Below, piece after piece: positions 23,976 to 33,131 of a DNA stretch of 64,000 nt; positions within the stretch are counted from its first letter, which is position 1; each line of letters starts with the position of its first letter. The notes beneath the pieces are model-generated. The model was given only the letters and a program-made list of their open reading frames with translations, made no database searches and was not told the DNA's origin. The position numbers and the translations under genes were made by a program. Source of the DNA: Spirochaetales bacterium (lineage in GTDB: Bacteria; Spirochaetota; Spirochaetia; JABEVK01); NCBI GenBank assembly GCA_947478845.1, contig CANJXC010000016.1, positions 1-64,000 of the forward strand, written 5' to 3'.

Positions 23976-24440
23976 ATGTCTCAACCGACGATCGATTTGA
24001 AGGGCCTCATCCAGATTGCCTTTGTGGTAAAGGATATAACTGCAACCGCCAAGGCGTGGAGCGAAGTTTTTGGGGTAGAAGTTCCTGCCATTCATGAGAT
24101 TTCCACGCCGGAAGAATGCCAGATCTGGTACCGCGGTGAAAAGTCTTTTTCCCGGGCCCTGATTGCGTGTATCGAAGTCGGTACGCTGACCATAGAACTC
24201 ACCCAACCTGATGAGCACGACAGCTCCTGGAAAGAGTTTCTGGAAACTCATCATGGAAACGGTGTGCACCACCTAGGCTTTTCGGTGGGCTCGGACGAGC
24301 GCCGCGACGCTGTGGTGGCCATGCTGGCCCAGCGTGGTATCGGTGTGCGCCATTACGGCTACTACCCTGGTGGAAGCTACACTTTTGTCGACAGTGAACA
24401 ACAGTTGGGCGTGGTCCTCAACATCAAGCCGCACGCCTAG
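23976..24440 (+). CDS. VOC-superfamily protein (epimerase-like)
   Basis: A 154-aa vicinal-oxygen-chelate protein, similar in layout to methylmalonyl-CoA epimerase: IQIAFVVKDITATAKAW at the start, TIELTQPDEHDSSWKEFL in the middle and VHHLGFSV near residue 95. These supply the usual metal ligands (Q/H/E). It resembles the gene at 32673 and so probably acts in the same pathway on a related substrate. GAAGGAAG precedes the ATG. It heads the transcript with the LacI gene. Confidence 0.82.
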   Translation: MSQPTIDLKGLIQIAFVVKDITATAKAWSEVFGVEVPAIHEISTPEECQIWYRGEKSFSRALIACIEVGTLTIELTQPDEHDSSWKEFLETHHGNGVHHLGFSVGSDERRDAVVAMLAQRGIGVRHYGYYPGGSYTFVDSEQQLGVVLNIKPHA

Positions 24441-24450
24441 GAACGATGGA

Positions 24451-25506
24451 ATGAAGCCTACGATTGATAGTGTAGCCATTGCCAAACTCGCCGGTGTGTC
24501 TCGAAGCACAGTGAGCAAAGTCATCAACAACTATGCCAGTATCTCGGCGCTCACGAAGGAACGCATTTGGAAGGTGATACGCGAAAAGGGCTATACCCCA
24601 AATATGTCGGCCCGGATACTTGCCGGAAAGAAAACGGAAACTCTTGGTTTTTTTCTGTTTGGCCGTGAGTCTTTCGCCTCGGATGCCCTGGTGAACTTGA
24701 TGATTGCAACAGTCATCGAATCGGCCGCGCACGCTGGGTTTCATATCCTTACCTACATTGTTTCTGATTCCAGTAAATCTGAGTCAAAGGCCATGGTGAA
24801 AGAGGTGTTCCAACAAGGACGCATCGACGCTGGAATCGTTCTCGGGGCCGTCGATCGCGATGTTTTGGTGGAGGAGTTGGTCGCCGAAGGCTATGTGCTA
24901 GGCGTGTTTGACCTAAGCCCTGAGTTCCACAACCAACCTAACCTGATACTGGCCAACCTTGATGATGAGGTTACGGCTTCGAGGGCTGTGGAACACTTGT
25001 ATGCGAAGGGTCACCGTTCCATTGGCGTGATCAATGGCGACCACAACCGGAACGCAGGTACCGCGAAGGCCAAGGGTTTTCAAAACATGATAGGCCACCT
25101 CGGCATGGAATGCCGCTCAGAATGGGTGTTGGAAACTGACTTTTCGGAGAAGGACAGTTTTGACACTGTCAAGGGAATGCTCAGGAGGCTCAAGGGAGAT
25201 CTTCCTTCCTGTTTCGTCGCGGTGAACGATGCCGTAGCTTTCGGGGCTATACGAGCCTTGGAATCCAGCGGCTTTTCAATGCCCCACGATGTTTCCATCA
25301 TTGGCATCGACGACCACCCGTTTTCGCCCTACGTGAATCCGCCGCTAACTACGTTTTCCTACGATTTTCACGAGGTTTTTCAAGACCTCATTGCTCGAGT
25401 GGTAGGTTTCTTAGTGGGCAAACAGACCGAGATACCGCGGGTCAGGTCTTTCCCGGCAACCTTAAGGGAACGTGGCTCGTGTCGGGATCTGCAATTAGCT
25501 ACTTGA
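24451..25506 (+). CDS. LacI-family transcriptional regulator
   Basis: A 351-aa repressor. Residues 1-55 are the DNA-binding headpiece (SVAIAKLAGVSRSTVSKVIN, then the hinge-linked YTPNMSARILAGKKT). The rest is a periplasmic-binding-like sensor with VINGDH, CFVAVNDAVAFGAIRAL, and DVSIIGIDDHPFSPYVNPPLTT. Three nearly identical palindromes at 23918, 23939 and 25528 flank the gene and are its likely operators. It should therefore control itself, the divergent reductase and the ABC operon. The inducer is unknown. ATG 24451 is chosen for the headpiece alignment. Confidence 0.92.
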   Translation: MKPTIDSVAIAKLAGVSRSTVSKVINNYASISALTKERIWKVIREKGYTPNMSARILAGKKTETLGFFLFGRESFASDALVNLMIATVIESAAHAGFHILTYIVSDSSKSESKAMVKEVFQQGRIDAGIVLGAVDRDVLVEELVAEGYVLGVFDLSPEFHNQPNLILANLDDEVTASRAVEHLYAKGHRSIGVINGDHNRNAGTAKAKGFQNMIGHLGMECRSEWVLETDFSEKDSFDTVKGMLRRLKGDLPSCFVAVNDAVAFGAIRALESSGFSMPHDVSIIGIDDHPFSPYVNPPLTTFSYDFHEVFQDLIARVVGFLVGKQTEIPRVRSFPATLRERGSCRDLQLAT

Positions 25507-25527
25507 GAGTCCTTGTTTTTTGCGTGC

Positions 25528-25547
25528 TTAGGAACACGTGTTCCTAA
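25528..25547. promoter_or_regulatory. LacI-type operator O3 before the ABC operon
   Basis: TTAGGAACACGTGTTCCTAA is a perfect 20-bp palindrome whose core equals O2. It lies 29 bases before the permease start and 21 after the LacI stop. A weak AAACTTT/AAAGTTT stem with a T run follows at 25546-25566. Confidence 0.85.
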
Positions 25548-25576
25548 ACTTTGGAAAAGTTTTTTTGGGGGGTTTT

Positions 25577-26464
25577 ATGGCTAAAGTGAAAGGAACCTCG
25601 TTCGTACACAGGCATGCTGCTTCGCTGGCCGTTGTACCTGTGATGCTGATCGCACTGGTGTTTTATTTTGGGTCGGCAGTTTGGTCCATGGTGATGTCGA
25701 TGACGGCCAGCAAGATTTTTCCCGACATGACCTTTGTTGGGATGAAGCAATACATTCGTTTGTTCAGCGATGCTCTGTGGGCTCTTTCGCTTTCTAACCT
25801 CGGCTGGTACGCGCTCGGCAGCCTCGGCAGCCTAGTGCTCGGATTTTTCCTAGCAGTCATGCTGGAATCGAACCTCGCCGGTGAGCGGTTTTTCAAAACA
25901 GTGTTTCTCTACCCGATGGCTGTTTCGCTCATCATTACCGGCTTGGTGTGGCAATGGTTGTTCAATCCTTCGATGGGTCTGCAACAGTTCTTCCGCGACT
26001 TAGGGCTACAAGACTTCGATTTTAATCTCGTAGGCAAGAAAGAAACCGTCATGTGGGCGCTGGTGATCGCTTCCATCTGGCAAAGCACCGGTTTCTATAT
26101 GGTGCTCAGTTCGGCGGGAATCAAAGGTATCGACAGCGAAGTATGGGCAGCGAGCCGCATCGACGGGATTTCAAAACTACGCATGTACATCGAAGTCATC
26201 ATCCCGATGATGAAGTTCACCTTTCTCACCAGTTTTGTTTTGCTCTCCATCGGAGCGGTGAAGGCCTACGACATCATCGTAGCCATGACCAACGGAGGCC
26301 CTGGAGGCCACTCGGAACTGCCCTCCTATTACATCGTCGACATGTACGTTAACCGGCAAAACATCGGCATGGGAGCCGCGGGTTCCACCATTCTTCTGGC
26401 CTTGGTTCTCGGATTCATTTTGCTTTTTGCTGCCATTAACTTGCTCTCAAAGAAGAAGGAATAG
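25577..26464 (+). CDS. Sugar ABC transporter permease (MalF/UgpA type)
   Basis: A 295-aa inner-membrane protein with six hydrophobic segments and the EAA loop EVWAASRIDGISKLRMYIEV IIP near residue 195, which docks to the ATPase. It belongs to the CUT1 carbohydrate-importer class. The start ATG 25577 follows a G-rich ribosome site; upstream in-frame codons overlap operator O3. The second permease begins three bases after its stop. Confidence 0.92.
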   Translation: MAKVKGTSFVHRHAASLAVVPVMLIALVFYFGSAVWSMVMSMTASKIFPDMTFVGMKQYIRLFSDALWALSLSNLGWYALGSLGSLVLGFFLAVMLESNLAGERFFKTVFLYPMAVSLIITGLVWQWLFNPSMGLQQFFRDLGLQDFDFNLVGKKETVMWALVIASIWQSTGFYMVLSSAGIKGIDSEVWAASRIDGISKLRMYIEVIIPMMKFTFLTSFVLLSIGAVKAYDIIVAMTNGGPGGHSELPSYYIVDMYVNRQNIGMGAAGSTILLALVLGFILLFAAINLLSKKKE

Positions 26465-26467
26465 GCC

Positions 26468-27373
26468 ATGAAAATCGATCCCTCAATACGAAGCCAGATG
26501 ATCCTGCCTAATCGGGTTCCGTCAAAAAACCCGGTCAGCAAGACTGTTTTCTACCTTCTGCTCTCGGTGTTTGCTGTCCTTTTTGCCATGCCCTTGTATG
26601 TGATGATCGTCACATCGCTGAAGTCGATGGATGAGATTCGCATGGGGCACATTTTTGCCCTACCGATTACCCCTAGTTTTGACGCTTGGGACATGGCTTG
26701 GAACAAAGCCGCCAGCGGTTTCGATAATGCCGGCCTGAAGTCGGGCTTCTGGAACTCCGTCATCATCTTGATACCCAGTCTAGCCATGTCAGTGGCTTTT
26801 TCGTCGGTGTGCGGTTATGCGTTGGCCTGTTGGAACGTGAAGATGGGCAATTTCCTGTTGATGGCTCTGCTGGTGTGCGCCTTCATTCCGTTTCAGGTCA
26901 TCATGTACCCGCTGATCAAGATGTCGGTGGCGGTGAAGCTCTACAACACCTCGTTCGGAGTCTCGGTAGTCCACACCGTTTTGGCGCTTCCCATCCTCAC
27001 GATGATTTTCAAGAACTATTTCGCCTCAATTCCCGAGGAACTGATCAAGGCCTCACGGGTCGATGGGGGTCGCTTTTGGGGCACCTTCGTTTATGTCGTT
27101 TTGCCCCTTTCGCCCAACATCATGATCGTCGTGGCCATCATGCAAATCACCGGTATCTGGAATGACTTTCTGGTTGGATTGACCTTCGGAAATGTGAAGG
27201 CCTATCCGATGACCGTCAACCTGAACAACATCACGCAAACCCAAACCGGGGTGCGCGTGTACAACGTGTACATGGCCGCAGCGATGCTGACTGCCATTCC
27301 ACCCCTGTTGATCTATTTCTTTTCGGGAAAGATGTTTATCCGCGGTATTACCGCCGGCGCGCTGAAAGGTTAA
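26468..27373 (+). CDS. Sugar ABC transporter permease (MalG/UgpE type)
   Basis: A 301-aa partner permease with six membrane spans. The EAA loop reads IPEELIKASRVDGGRFW near residue 195, and the C-terminus ends FIRGITAGALKG, a typical MalG-class ending. It pairs with the preceding permease to form the channel of a CUT1 importer and is followed 11 bases on by the ATPase behind AAGGAG. Confidence 0.93.
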   Translation: MKIDPSIRSQMILPNRVPSKNPVSKTVFYLLLSVFAVLFAMPLYVMIVTSLKSMDEIRMGHIFALPITPSFDAWDMAWNKAASGFDNAGLKSGFWNSVIILIPSLAMSVAFSSVCGYALACWNVKMGNFLLMALLVCAFIPFQVIMYPLIKMSVAVKLYNTSFGVSVVHTVLALPILTMIFKNYFASIPEELIKASRVDGGRFWGTFVYVVLPLSPNIMIVVAIMQITGIWNDFLVGLTFGNVKAYPMTVNLNNITQTQTGVRVYNVYMAAAMLTAIPPLLIYFFSGKMFIRGITAGALKG

Positions 27374-27384
27374 GGAGAAAAAGC

Positions 27385-28476
27385 ATGTCCACAGTTTCGG
27401 TCAAGAACATCGACAAAGTGTACCAGGGTAAGACCCACGTCCTCAAAGACCTGAGCCTCGCTATTGAGTCCGGTGAGTTTCTGGTGCTACTCGGGCCCTC
27501 AGGCTGCGGTAAAACCACGTTGCTCAATTGCATCGCAGGGCTTCTGGATATTGAGGGTGGCCGCATAGAGATCGCCGGAAAGGACGTCACCAACAAGGAT
27601 CCGAGCGACCGTGAAATCGCCATGGTGTTCCAATCTTACGCCCTGTATCCCACAAAAACCGTGTACGGAAACATGGCCTTTTGCCTCCGCATGAAAAAGA
27701 AACCCAAGAGCTTTATCGACAAAAAGGTGCAGGAAACCGCCGAACTACTGCAGATCTCAGAACTGCTGCATCGCAAGCCCGCCACGTTGTCGGGCGGGCA
27801 GCGGCAGCGCGCCGCCATAGGCCGGGCTCTGGTGCGCGATGCCGCTGTGTGCCTGTTTGATGAACCTCTTTCTAACCTCGACGCCAAGCTTCGCACGGAG
27901 ATGCGCATCGAGCTCAAGAAACTGCACAACAAGTTGAAAAGTACCTTTATCTACGTCACCCACGACCAGGTGGAAGCCATGACGCTGGCCACACGGATTG
28001 CGGTGATGGACGGGGGCCAATTCTCACAAATTTCAACCCCCGACGAGCTTTACGAGCACCCTGCCAACATGTTCGTGGCCCGGTTTATCGGTTCACCTGC
28101 CATGAACTTTGTAGCGGGAACGCTACGCTTAGACGGAGCCAAGTCGATACTCGTGACCCAAGAAGGGCTCGAGTTCGATGTGAGCCACTACCCGTTTGTC
28201 GTCAGGCCGTCCAACGGACATCAGGTGGTGCTTGGCCTTAGGCCCGAATCGTTTCACCGGCCCACAGGCAAGGGTGCCACCTACCAGTTGACCAATGGAA
28301 TCTTGGAACCGTTGGGAGCCACGGTTTTGTACTACTGCCAACTCGGTGGTACCGACGTTGTGGTGTCTTTTAATCCAAGTGACCTGCAAGGGGTAAAAAC
28401 CGACCAAGCCCTCGAGGTATCCATCGACCTCGACGCGCTCTCGATCTTCGATGCGGCCACGGAGCTGCGTCTGTAA
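27385..28476 (+). CDS. Sugar ABC transporter ATPase (MalK/UgpC type)
   Basis: A 363-aa ATPase with Walker A GPSGCGKTT near residue 37, Q-loop VFQSYALYP, signature LSGGQRQR near 135, Walker B VCLFDEPLSNLDAKLR near 155 and the switch THDQVEAM. The segment after the Q-loop is TKTVYGNMAF where HMTVYDNM is usual. A C-terminal OB-like regulatory domain (from ~240) is present, as in MalK and UgpC. It energises the permease pair upstream. Having the ATPase inside the operon is less common for CUT1 systems, which often share one. Confidence 0.93.
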   Translation: MSTVSVKNIDKVYQGKTHVLKDLSLAIESGEFLVLLGPSGCGKTTLLNCIAGLLDIEGGRIEIAGKDVTNKDPSDREIAMVFQSYALYPTKTVYGNMAFCLRMKKKPKSFIDKKVQETAELLQISELLHRKPATLSGGQRQRAAIGRALVRDAAVCLFDEPLSNLDAKLRTEMRIELKKLHNKLKSTFIYVTHDQVEAMTLATRIAVMDGGQFSQISTPDELYEHPANMFVARFIGSPAMNFVAGTLRLDGAKSILVTQEGLEFDVSHYPFVVRPSNGHQVVLGLRPESFHRPTGKGATYQLTNGILEPLGATVLYYCQLGGTDVVVSFNPSDLQGVKTDQALEVSIDLDALSIFDAATELRL

Positions 28477-28538
28477 ACCTGTAATGACTTCCAGTCATCG
28501 ACTGGAGACAAAGAGTCATCTATCCTAAGGAGGATATC

Positions 28539-29786
28539 GTGAAGAGAACATTGTCTGTGTTTCTCGTACTACTCGCGCTGGCTGTACCCGGCTTTGCGCA
28601 GAAAAAGGCCATCGGCGACCTGCTTGTGTTCAACAACTGGTCCGCTGCTAGTGAAATCGGCGCCTTAAACGTCGTACGCGGTGCGTTCCAAGCCCAGGGA
28701 GGCATCTGGAACGACATCACCATCGCCCACGACACCGGGGCAAGCATTCCGTTGATCAACATGGTCACAGGTGGGAATCCCCCCGATGTGTTCATCGAAA
28801 ATAACGTTTCGCTGCGCCGCCAAATGATGAAGCAAGGCCTGCTTGCCGACCTGACGAGTTTCTACAACGCTTCGGGAGCTGACAAGTTCATTCCCAAGGC
28901 AGCGAAGGATGCCATGGTTGTGGACGGCAAGGTGGTGAGCATTCCTTTGGGAATCCACATTGTGGGCACGATGTTCTACAACATCGCCGCGGCCAAGAAA
29001 GCCGGAGTTGACCCCAAGAGCTGGAAGACCGTCGATGCCATGTTTGCCGACTTCCCCAAAATCCGTAAAGCCGGACTACTTCCTTTGGTCGTCGGAGCTC
29101 AGAAGTGGCAGTTGGATTATCTGCTCGGCGCCCTCGTGGCTCAGGTAGATGGTCAGGTGTACGACGATGTGTTTGGCCTGACTCCCAAGAAGGCTTCCAT
29201 TGACTCGAAGGGAATGCGTGATGCTCTGGCCCTGTTCCGCAAGATTCAGCAGGAAGCCGACCCGGGTGCCGCCAACCGCAACTGGAACGATACAACCGCT
29301 CTGGTTATCCGCGGCGACGCGCTGATGCAGTTCCATGGCGACTGGATGAAGGGCGAGTTCATCGGAGCCAAGAAGGTATTGGGCGTGGACTACGACACGT
29401 TCTTCCTTCCCGGCGCCAAAGGCGTGGTGGTCACCGTCGATGAGGAGACCTTCCTCAAGCCCAACAACGACACCAAGAAGAACACCCAGGAACTGCTGGC
29501 TGGAATTATGCTTCAGAAAGAGATCACCGAGAAGTTTGCCGCTATCAAGGGTTCGACCCCAATTCGCACCGATGCTTCGGCCAACGTCGACAAGCATGCC
29601 AAAATGGTTCTTGCCGCCTTGTCTGACCCAAAACTTGGTCACCCCGTGCGCAACATTACCATGGACAACGACTATGCGGGTGCCTATGCCGATGTGACCG
29701 ACGCGTTCTGGAACACCCCTTCCATGACCGCCGACCAGTACATCAAGGCCCTTCAGACTTCTTTCGACCAGGTTTTCAGTAAATAA
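28539..29786 (+). CDS. Sugar ABC transporter substrate-binding protein
   Basis: A 415-aa periplasmic solute-binding protein (family 1). The signal peptide (MKRTLSVFLVLLALAVPGFAQ) has no lipobox cysteine, so it should be free in the periplasm. Landmarks are VFNNWSAASEIGAL, GNPPDVFIENN, and MQFHGDWMKGEF, typical of CUT1 binders. The start is GTG, five bases after a perfect AAGGAGG. A CCAGTC/GACTGG stem lies in the 62-base gap before it, which may protect or boost this highly needed message. A terminator follows. Confidence 0.92.
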   Translation: MKRTLSVFLVLLALAVPGFAQKKAIGDLLVFNNWSAASEIGALNVVRGAFQAQGGIWNDITIAHDTGASIPLINMVTGGNPPDVFIENNVSLRRQMMKQGLLADLTSFYNASGADKFIPKAAKDAMVVDGKVVSIPLGIHIVGTMFYNIAAAKKAGVDPKSWKTVDAMFADFPKIRKAGLLPLVVGAQKWQLDYLLGALVAQVDGQVYDDVFGLTPKKASIDSKGMRDALALFRKIQQEADPGAANRNWNDTTALVIRGDALMQFHGDWMKGEFIGAKKVLGVDYDTFFLPGAKGVVVTVDEETFLKPNNDTKKNTQELLAGIMLQKEITEKFAAIKGSTPIRTDASANVDKHAKMVLAALSDPKLGHPVRNITMDNDYAGAYADVTDAFWNTPSMTADQYIKALQTSFDQVFSK

Positions 29787-29791
29787 TTGAG

Positions 29792-29823
29792 AGCGCCGCT
29801 GGCAGTACGCCGGCGGCGCTTTT
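29792..29823 (+). terminator. Terminator after the substrate-binding protein
   Basis: AGCGCCGCTGG pairs with CCGGCGGCGCT around a short loop, followed by TTTT. It probably limits read-through into the TolB-like gene 15 bases later, so the downstream genes would be expressed at a lower level. Confidence 0.75.
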
Positions 29824-29837
29824 CACAGGAGTCTTTC

Positions 29838-31295
29838 ATGGCTAAGGCCAATTGCGGAGTTTTTTCCCATGTTGTAGACGTGGGCTCACCTCAGCTGGTT
29901 GGGAAATCCAGTTTTGATGCGGTTTCGCAGACTTACACCCTCACAGGGGGCGGAAGAAATCTATGGGCAGAGCGCGACGAGTTCCACTTCGCAGCGCTTC
30001 CCTGGCATGGTGATGGCATCTTTACCGTCGAAGCCAATTTTGAGGGCAAGGGTGTTGATCCCCACCGCAAGTGGGGCATCATGCTGCGTGATGGCATGGC
30101 GGCCGAGGCAGCCTATGCTGACGCCTGCGTGCATGGCGACGGTTTGACGTCGTTACAATATCGTACTGACGCAGGCAAAGAAACCCTTCAGGTTGCCGCT
30201 GCGATGACCTTTCCGCAGGTGGTGCAACTGGAAAGATCTGGCAACGAGTTCATCATGCGAGCTGCCAAGCGCGGCGAAAAGCTTGAGGAAACCGGGAGAG
30301 TCGTCCTGTCGTTTCCGCAGGACCTCCAGATGGGACTGTTTATTTGTTCCCATGAGCCGACGGTGCTGGAAACGGCCGTGTTCCGCAACTTCCGCGCCGA
30401 CGTTGCCGCAGCGCCCGAAGTCGATGGCGAGAAGGTACTTTCTCCTAGCCGACTCGAGGTAATGGAAGTCGCTACAGGCCACCGCCGTGTCGTTTATTAC
30501 AGCAAGCAGCATTTCGAGGCCCCAAACTGGTCGCCAGACGGGAGCTACCTTTTAGTCAATCAGGGCGGGCACCTTTACCGCTTCAACCTATCCACATCGA
30601 CGTACACGCTTCTGAACACCGGTGACGTGGCGGCCAACAACAACGATCACGGCATTTCCTTCGACGGAAAACTACTGGCTCTTTCGAGCACCACCGTGCA
30701 GGCCGGGCGCAAGACTTCGTCGCAAATCTACGTGGTGCCCATCGACGGCGGACAGCCCCGCAAAGTGACCGATGACGCGCCCTCTTACTGGCACGGCTGG
30801 TCACCCGATGGTAAAACCCTAGTCTACTGCGCTGAACGCAATGGGGTGTATAACATTTGGGGTATTCCTTCTGCGGGGGGCAAGGAGTTTCAACTCACCA
30901 ACAGCCCCGGCTTGGACGACGGCCCCGAGTATAGTCCCGATGGTAAGTGGATCTACTTTAACTCGACCCGCACGGGACGCATGAAGATTTGGCGCATGAA
31001 ACCCGATGGGTCGGGCCAAGAGCAAGTTACCAAAGGCGACGACAACGACTGGTTTGCGCACCCTTCGGCCGACGGAAAGGTGCTGGTTTACGTTACCTAC
31101 CCCCCAACCGTACCTGCGGCAAAACATCCCACCAACCAACGAGTCACCGTGCGCGAGCTCAACCTCGCGACCGGTCATGAGCGGGTGCTGGCCTGGCTCT
31201 ATGGCGGGCAGGGGACCATGAATGTGCCCTCTTGGAGTCCTGATGGCCGCTTCATAGCGTTTGCCTCTTATACCTATGGAGACCCATCGCTGTGA
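29838..31295 (+). CDS. TolB-like beta-propeller with N-terminal concanavalin-like domain
   Basis: A 485-aa protein without a signal peptide. Residues ~1-195 look like a DUF1349 / concanavalin-type lectin domain (FHFAALPWHGDG, KWGIMLRD). The remainder has six TolB/WD40-like blades with repeats such as NWSPDGSYLL, WSPDGKTLVYCA, YSPDGKWIYFNS and WSPDGRFIAFAS. Such proteins may bind or process oligosaccharides, but no catalytic site is evident. It follows the transporter terminator and is coupled (GTGA) to the next gene. ATG 29838 has a CAGGAG site. Confidence 0.75.
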   Translation: MAKANCGVFSHVVDVGSPQLVGKSSFDAVSQTYTLTGGGRNLWAERDEFHFAALPWHGDGIFTVEANFEGKGVDPHRKWGIMLRDGMAAEAAYADACVHGDGLTSLQYRTDAGKETLQVAAAMTFPQVVQLERSGNEFIMRAAKRGEKLEETGRVVLSFPQDLQMGLFICSHEPTVLETAVFRNFRADVAAAPEVDGEKVLSPSRLEVMEVATGHRRVVYYSKQHFEAPNWSPDGSYLLVNQGGHLYRFNLSTSTYTLLNTGDVAANNNDHGISFDGKLLALSSTTVQAGRKTSSQIYVVPIDGGQPRKVTDDAPSYWHGWSPDGKTLVYCAERNGVYNIWGIPSAGGKEFQLTNSPGLDDGPEYSPDGKWIYFNSTRTGRMKIWRMKPDGSGQEQVTKGDDNDWFAHPSADGKVLVYVTYPPTVPAAKHPTNQRVTVRELNLATGHERVLAWLYGGQGTMNVPSWSPDGRFIAFASYTYGDPSL

Positions 31296-32173
31296 CCGCC
31301 CCTCAGCCCCAGCGGCCGGCCATTACAGGCCTCTCGTCGATGGCTTTCTATGCTAGCGACGTGAAGCAGACGTTGGAGTATTACCGGAAGGTCCATGGAT
31401 TCGAAGACCAGAAATTGGTCACCGATGATAAAGGCGCCCTCCAGTCGGCGTTGGTTAGGATCAACGAGCGCCAGTGGGTTGAGCTTCGCCCTGAACTGGC
31501 TCCGGGCACCGACAGGCTGATTCAATTCGGCCTCGAGGTGGCAGACGCCGAGGCGTTGCGGGTGTGGTTAGGTTTCAAGGGCTGGGAAGTTCCACCTGCC
31601 ACGACTTTGAGCCCCCAGGGGAACCGCAGTTTTGTTGTCAAAGATCCCGACAACCATCGGGTGGAGTTTGCTCAGTACCTCCCCACCGGCTGGCCTCTTC
31701 GCGGCGCAGGTCTGGTGCCGATGCCTAGCCGACTTTCCACTTGCTTGATGCACACGGGTTTTGCTGTGGCTTCCCTCGAAAAATCCCTCGCATTCTACCG
31801 AGACCTATTGGGCTGCCGGGAGTTTTGGCGGGGCAGTTCCAACGAAAAGACCCTCGCCTGGGTGCATCTGAAGCTTCCCGAGGACGAGAACTACGTTGAG
31901 TTTATGCTCTACGACGAACCTCCCACGTTGGAATGGCTTGGGGTACTAAATCACTTTGGCCTAGAAGTTACGCAGATGGCACCGGTGATGGAAGAGGTCA
32001 GCCGCCGGGTGGGTGTGAAGCCTTATCCCAGGGAAGTTGGCTACAGCATTGGCAAGTGCCGTCACCGGTTGGCCAACGTTTACGATCCCGATGGAACGCG
32101 GGCCGAGTTCATGGAAAGAAGCACCTTTGACGGGATTCCGACTCCCTCATCACCCCTACCGGGGCCCGCATGA
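31292..32173 (+). CDS. Two-domain VOC-superfamily protein
   Basis: A 293-aa protein made of two VOC units: SSMAFYASDVKQTLEYYRKV at the start and HTGFAVASLEKSLAFYRDLL near residue 150. They have ligand-type residues in VELRP and RVEFAQ, and in YVEFMLYD and RAEFMER. The layout is that of glyoxalase/dioxygenase-fold enzymes, not a specific known one. It starts GTG at 31292, overlapping the previous stop by four bases, and itself overlaps the next gene (ATGA). Confidence 0.8.
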   Translation: MTAPQPQRPAITGLSSMAFYASDVKQTLEYYRKVHGFEDQKLVTDDKGALQSALVRINERQWVELRPELAPGTDRLIQFGLEVADAEALRVWLGFKGWEVPPATTLSPQGNRSFVVKDPDNHRVEFAQYLPTGWPLRGAGLVPMPSRLSTCLMHTGFAVASLEKSLAFYRDLLGCREFWRGSSNEKTLAWVHLKLPEDENYVEFMLYDEPPTLEWLGVLNHFGLEVTQMAPVMEEVSRRVGVKPYPREVGYSIGKCRHRLANVYDPDGTRAEFMERSTFDGIPTPSSPLPGPA

Positions 32174-32676
32174 AGGAAAACACCGTTTCCACCTCGCCAG
32201 TGGCCATCACTTGCGACTCCCTTCTCGCAGAGGAAGCTGAGCTTCAACTGAAGTACTTTGACGAGACTGTGGCTTGGCAATTGGGCACCTGGATGGTGGA
32301 AACGGCCCAACGGGAAGCTTCCGCGCCCACGCTTTCCATCACCCGGGGGCGTCACCGCTTGTTTCATTTTGCTTTTGCGGGTACCTCAGCCGACAACGAC
32401 GACTGGGTGGCCCGCAAGTCCAACACCGTTTACCGTTTTGGCCACTCGAGCTGGTATATGGCCTTGTTGGTCGCCAAGGAAAACACAGACGGAGCCACCC
32501 GCTACCAGATTTCGGCCGCCGACTACACCTTTGGCGGGGGCGGTGTACCAATTTTTGTGCGCCACGCGGGACTCGTTGGTTGTGTGGCTGTTTCGGGGAT
32601 TCCCGGCGACCGAGACCATACACTAGCCGTCGATGCTTTGTTGGCTGTGATCAAAAAACAAGGAGAAGAAGAATGA
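32170..32676 (+). CDS. UPF0303 / heme-degrading-domain-like protein
   Basis: A 168-aa protein of the UPF0303 (HbpS/GlcG-like) fold: LFHFAFAGTSADNDDWVARK near residues 63-83 and a conserved S-S pair in FGHSSWY, ending AVDALLAVI. The family is associated with small-molecule or heme binding, and members are often found next to sugar catabolism genes. No catalytic residue is certain. It overlaps both neighbours by four bases. Confidence 0.8.
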   Translation: MKENTVSTSPVAITCDSLLAEEAELQLKYFDETVAWQLGTWMVETAQREASAPTLSITRGRHRLFHFAFAGTSADNDDWVARKSNTVYRFGHSSWYMALLVAKENTDGATRYQISAADYTFGGGGVPIFVRHAGLVGCVAVSGIPGDRDHTLAVDALLAVIKKQGEEE

Positions 32677-33131
32677 GCATCCCCCTGAAAGACAATACCG
32701 CTGTGGTGCAGATTGCCATTGTGGTACGCGATATTGAAAAGACGGCGCGTGCGTTTGCCGGCGTGTTTGGTTTTCCGGTTCCCAGCTGGTCGTATACCGC
32801 CGGCTATGACCAAGCGGCAACCATCAATCGGGGCGTGCCCTCCGACGCCAGGGCCAAACTGGCTTTCATGCACTTTGGTGCGCTCGACATCGAACTGATT
32901 GAACCCGACAACGAGCCGAGTACCTGGAGGGAGTTTCTCGACGAGCACGGTGAGGGAATCCACCACCTGGCATTTTCGGTAAAAGGGATGGCGCAGCATA
33001 CCACCAACCTCGAGGCTCTCGGGATGCCCCTGATCATGAAAGGCGAGTTTACCGGAGGGCGATATGCCTACTTTGACTCCAACCCTTCCCTCAAGTTTAT
33101 TTTAGAATTGCTGGAGCACGACAAATCTTGA
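32673..33131 (+). CDS. VOC-superfamily protein (epimerase-like), second of this type
   Basis: A 152-aa VOC protein with VQIAIVVRDIEKTARAFAGV, DIELIEPDNEPSTWREFL and IHHLAFSVKG, closely parallel to the gene at 23976 (same spacing of the ligand segments). Two paralogues in one regulon suggest successive or stereochemically related steps. ATG 32673 is fixed by the ATGA overlap; the longer open frame to the left is a shadow of the UPF0303 gene. Confidence 0.85.
   Translation: MSIPLKDNTAVVQIAIVVRDIEKTARAFAGVFGFPVPSWSYTAGYDQAATINRGVPSDARAKLAFMHFGALDIELIEPDNEPSTWREFLDEHGEGIHHLAFSVKGMAQHTTNLEALGMPLIMKGEFTGGRYAYFDSNPSLKFILELLEHDKS

Noticed and set aside
32274-32672. Long N-terminal extension of the VOC gene at 32673
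   Set aside because: It is an out-of-frame reading of the UPF0303 gene; the ATGA overlap fixes the true start.
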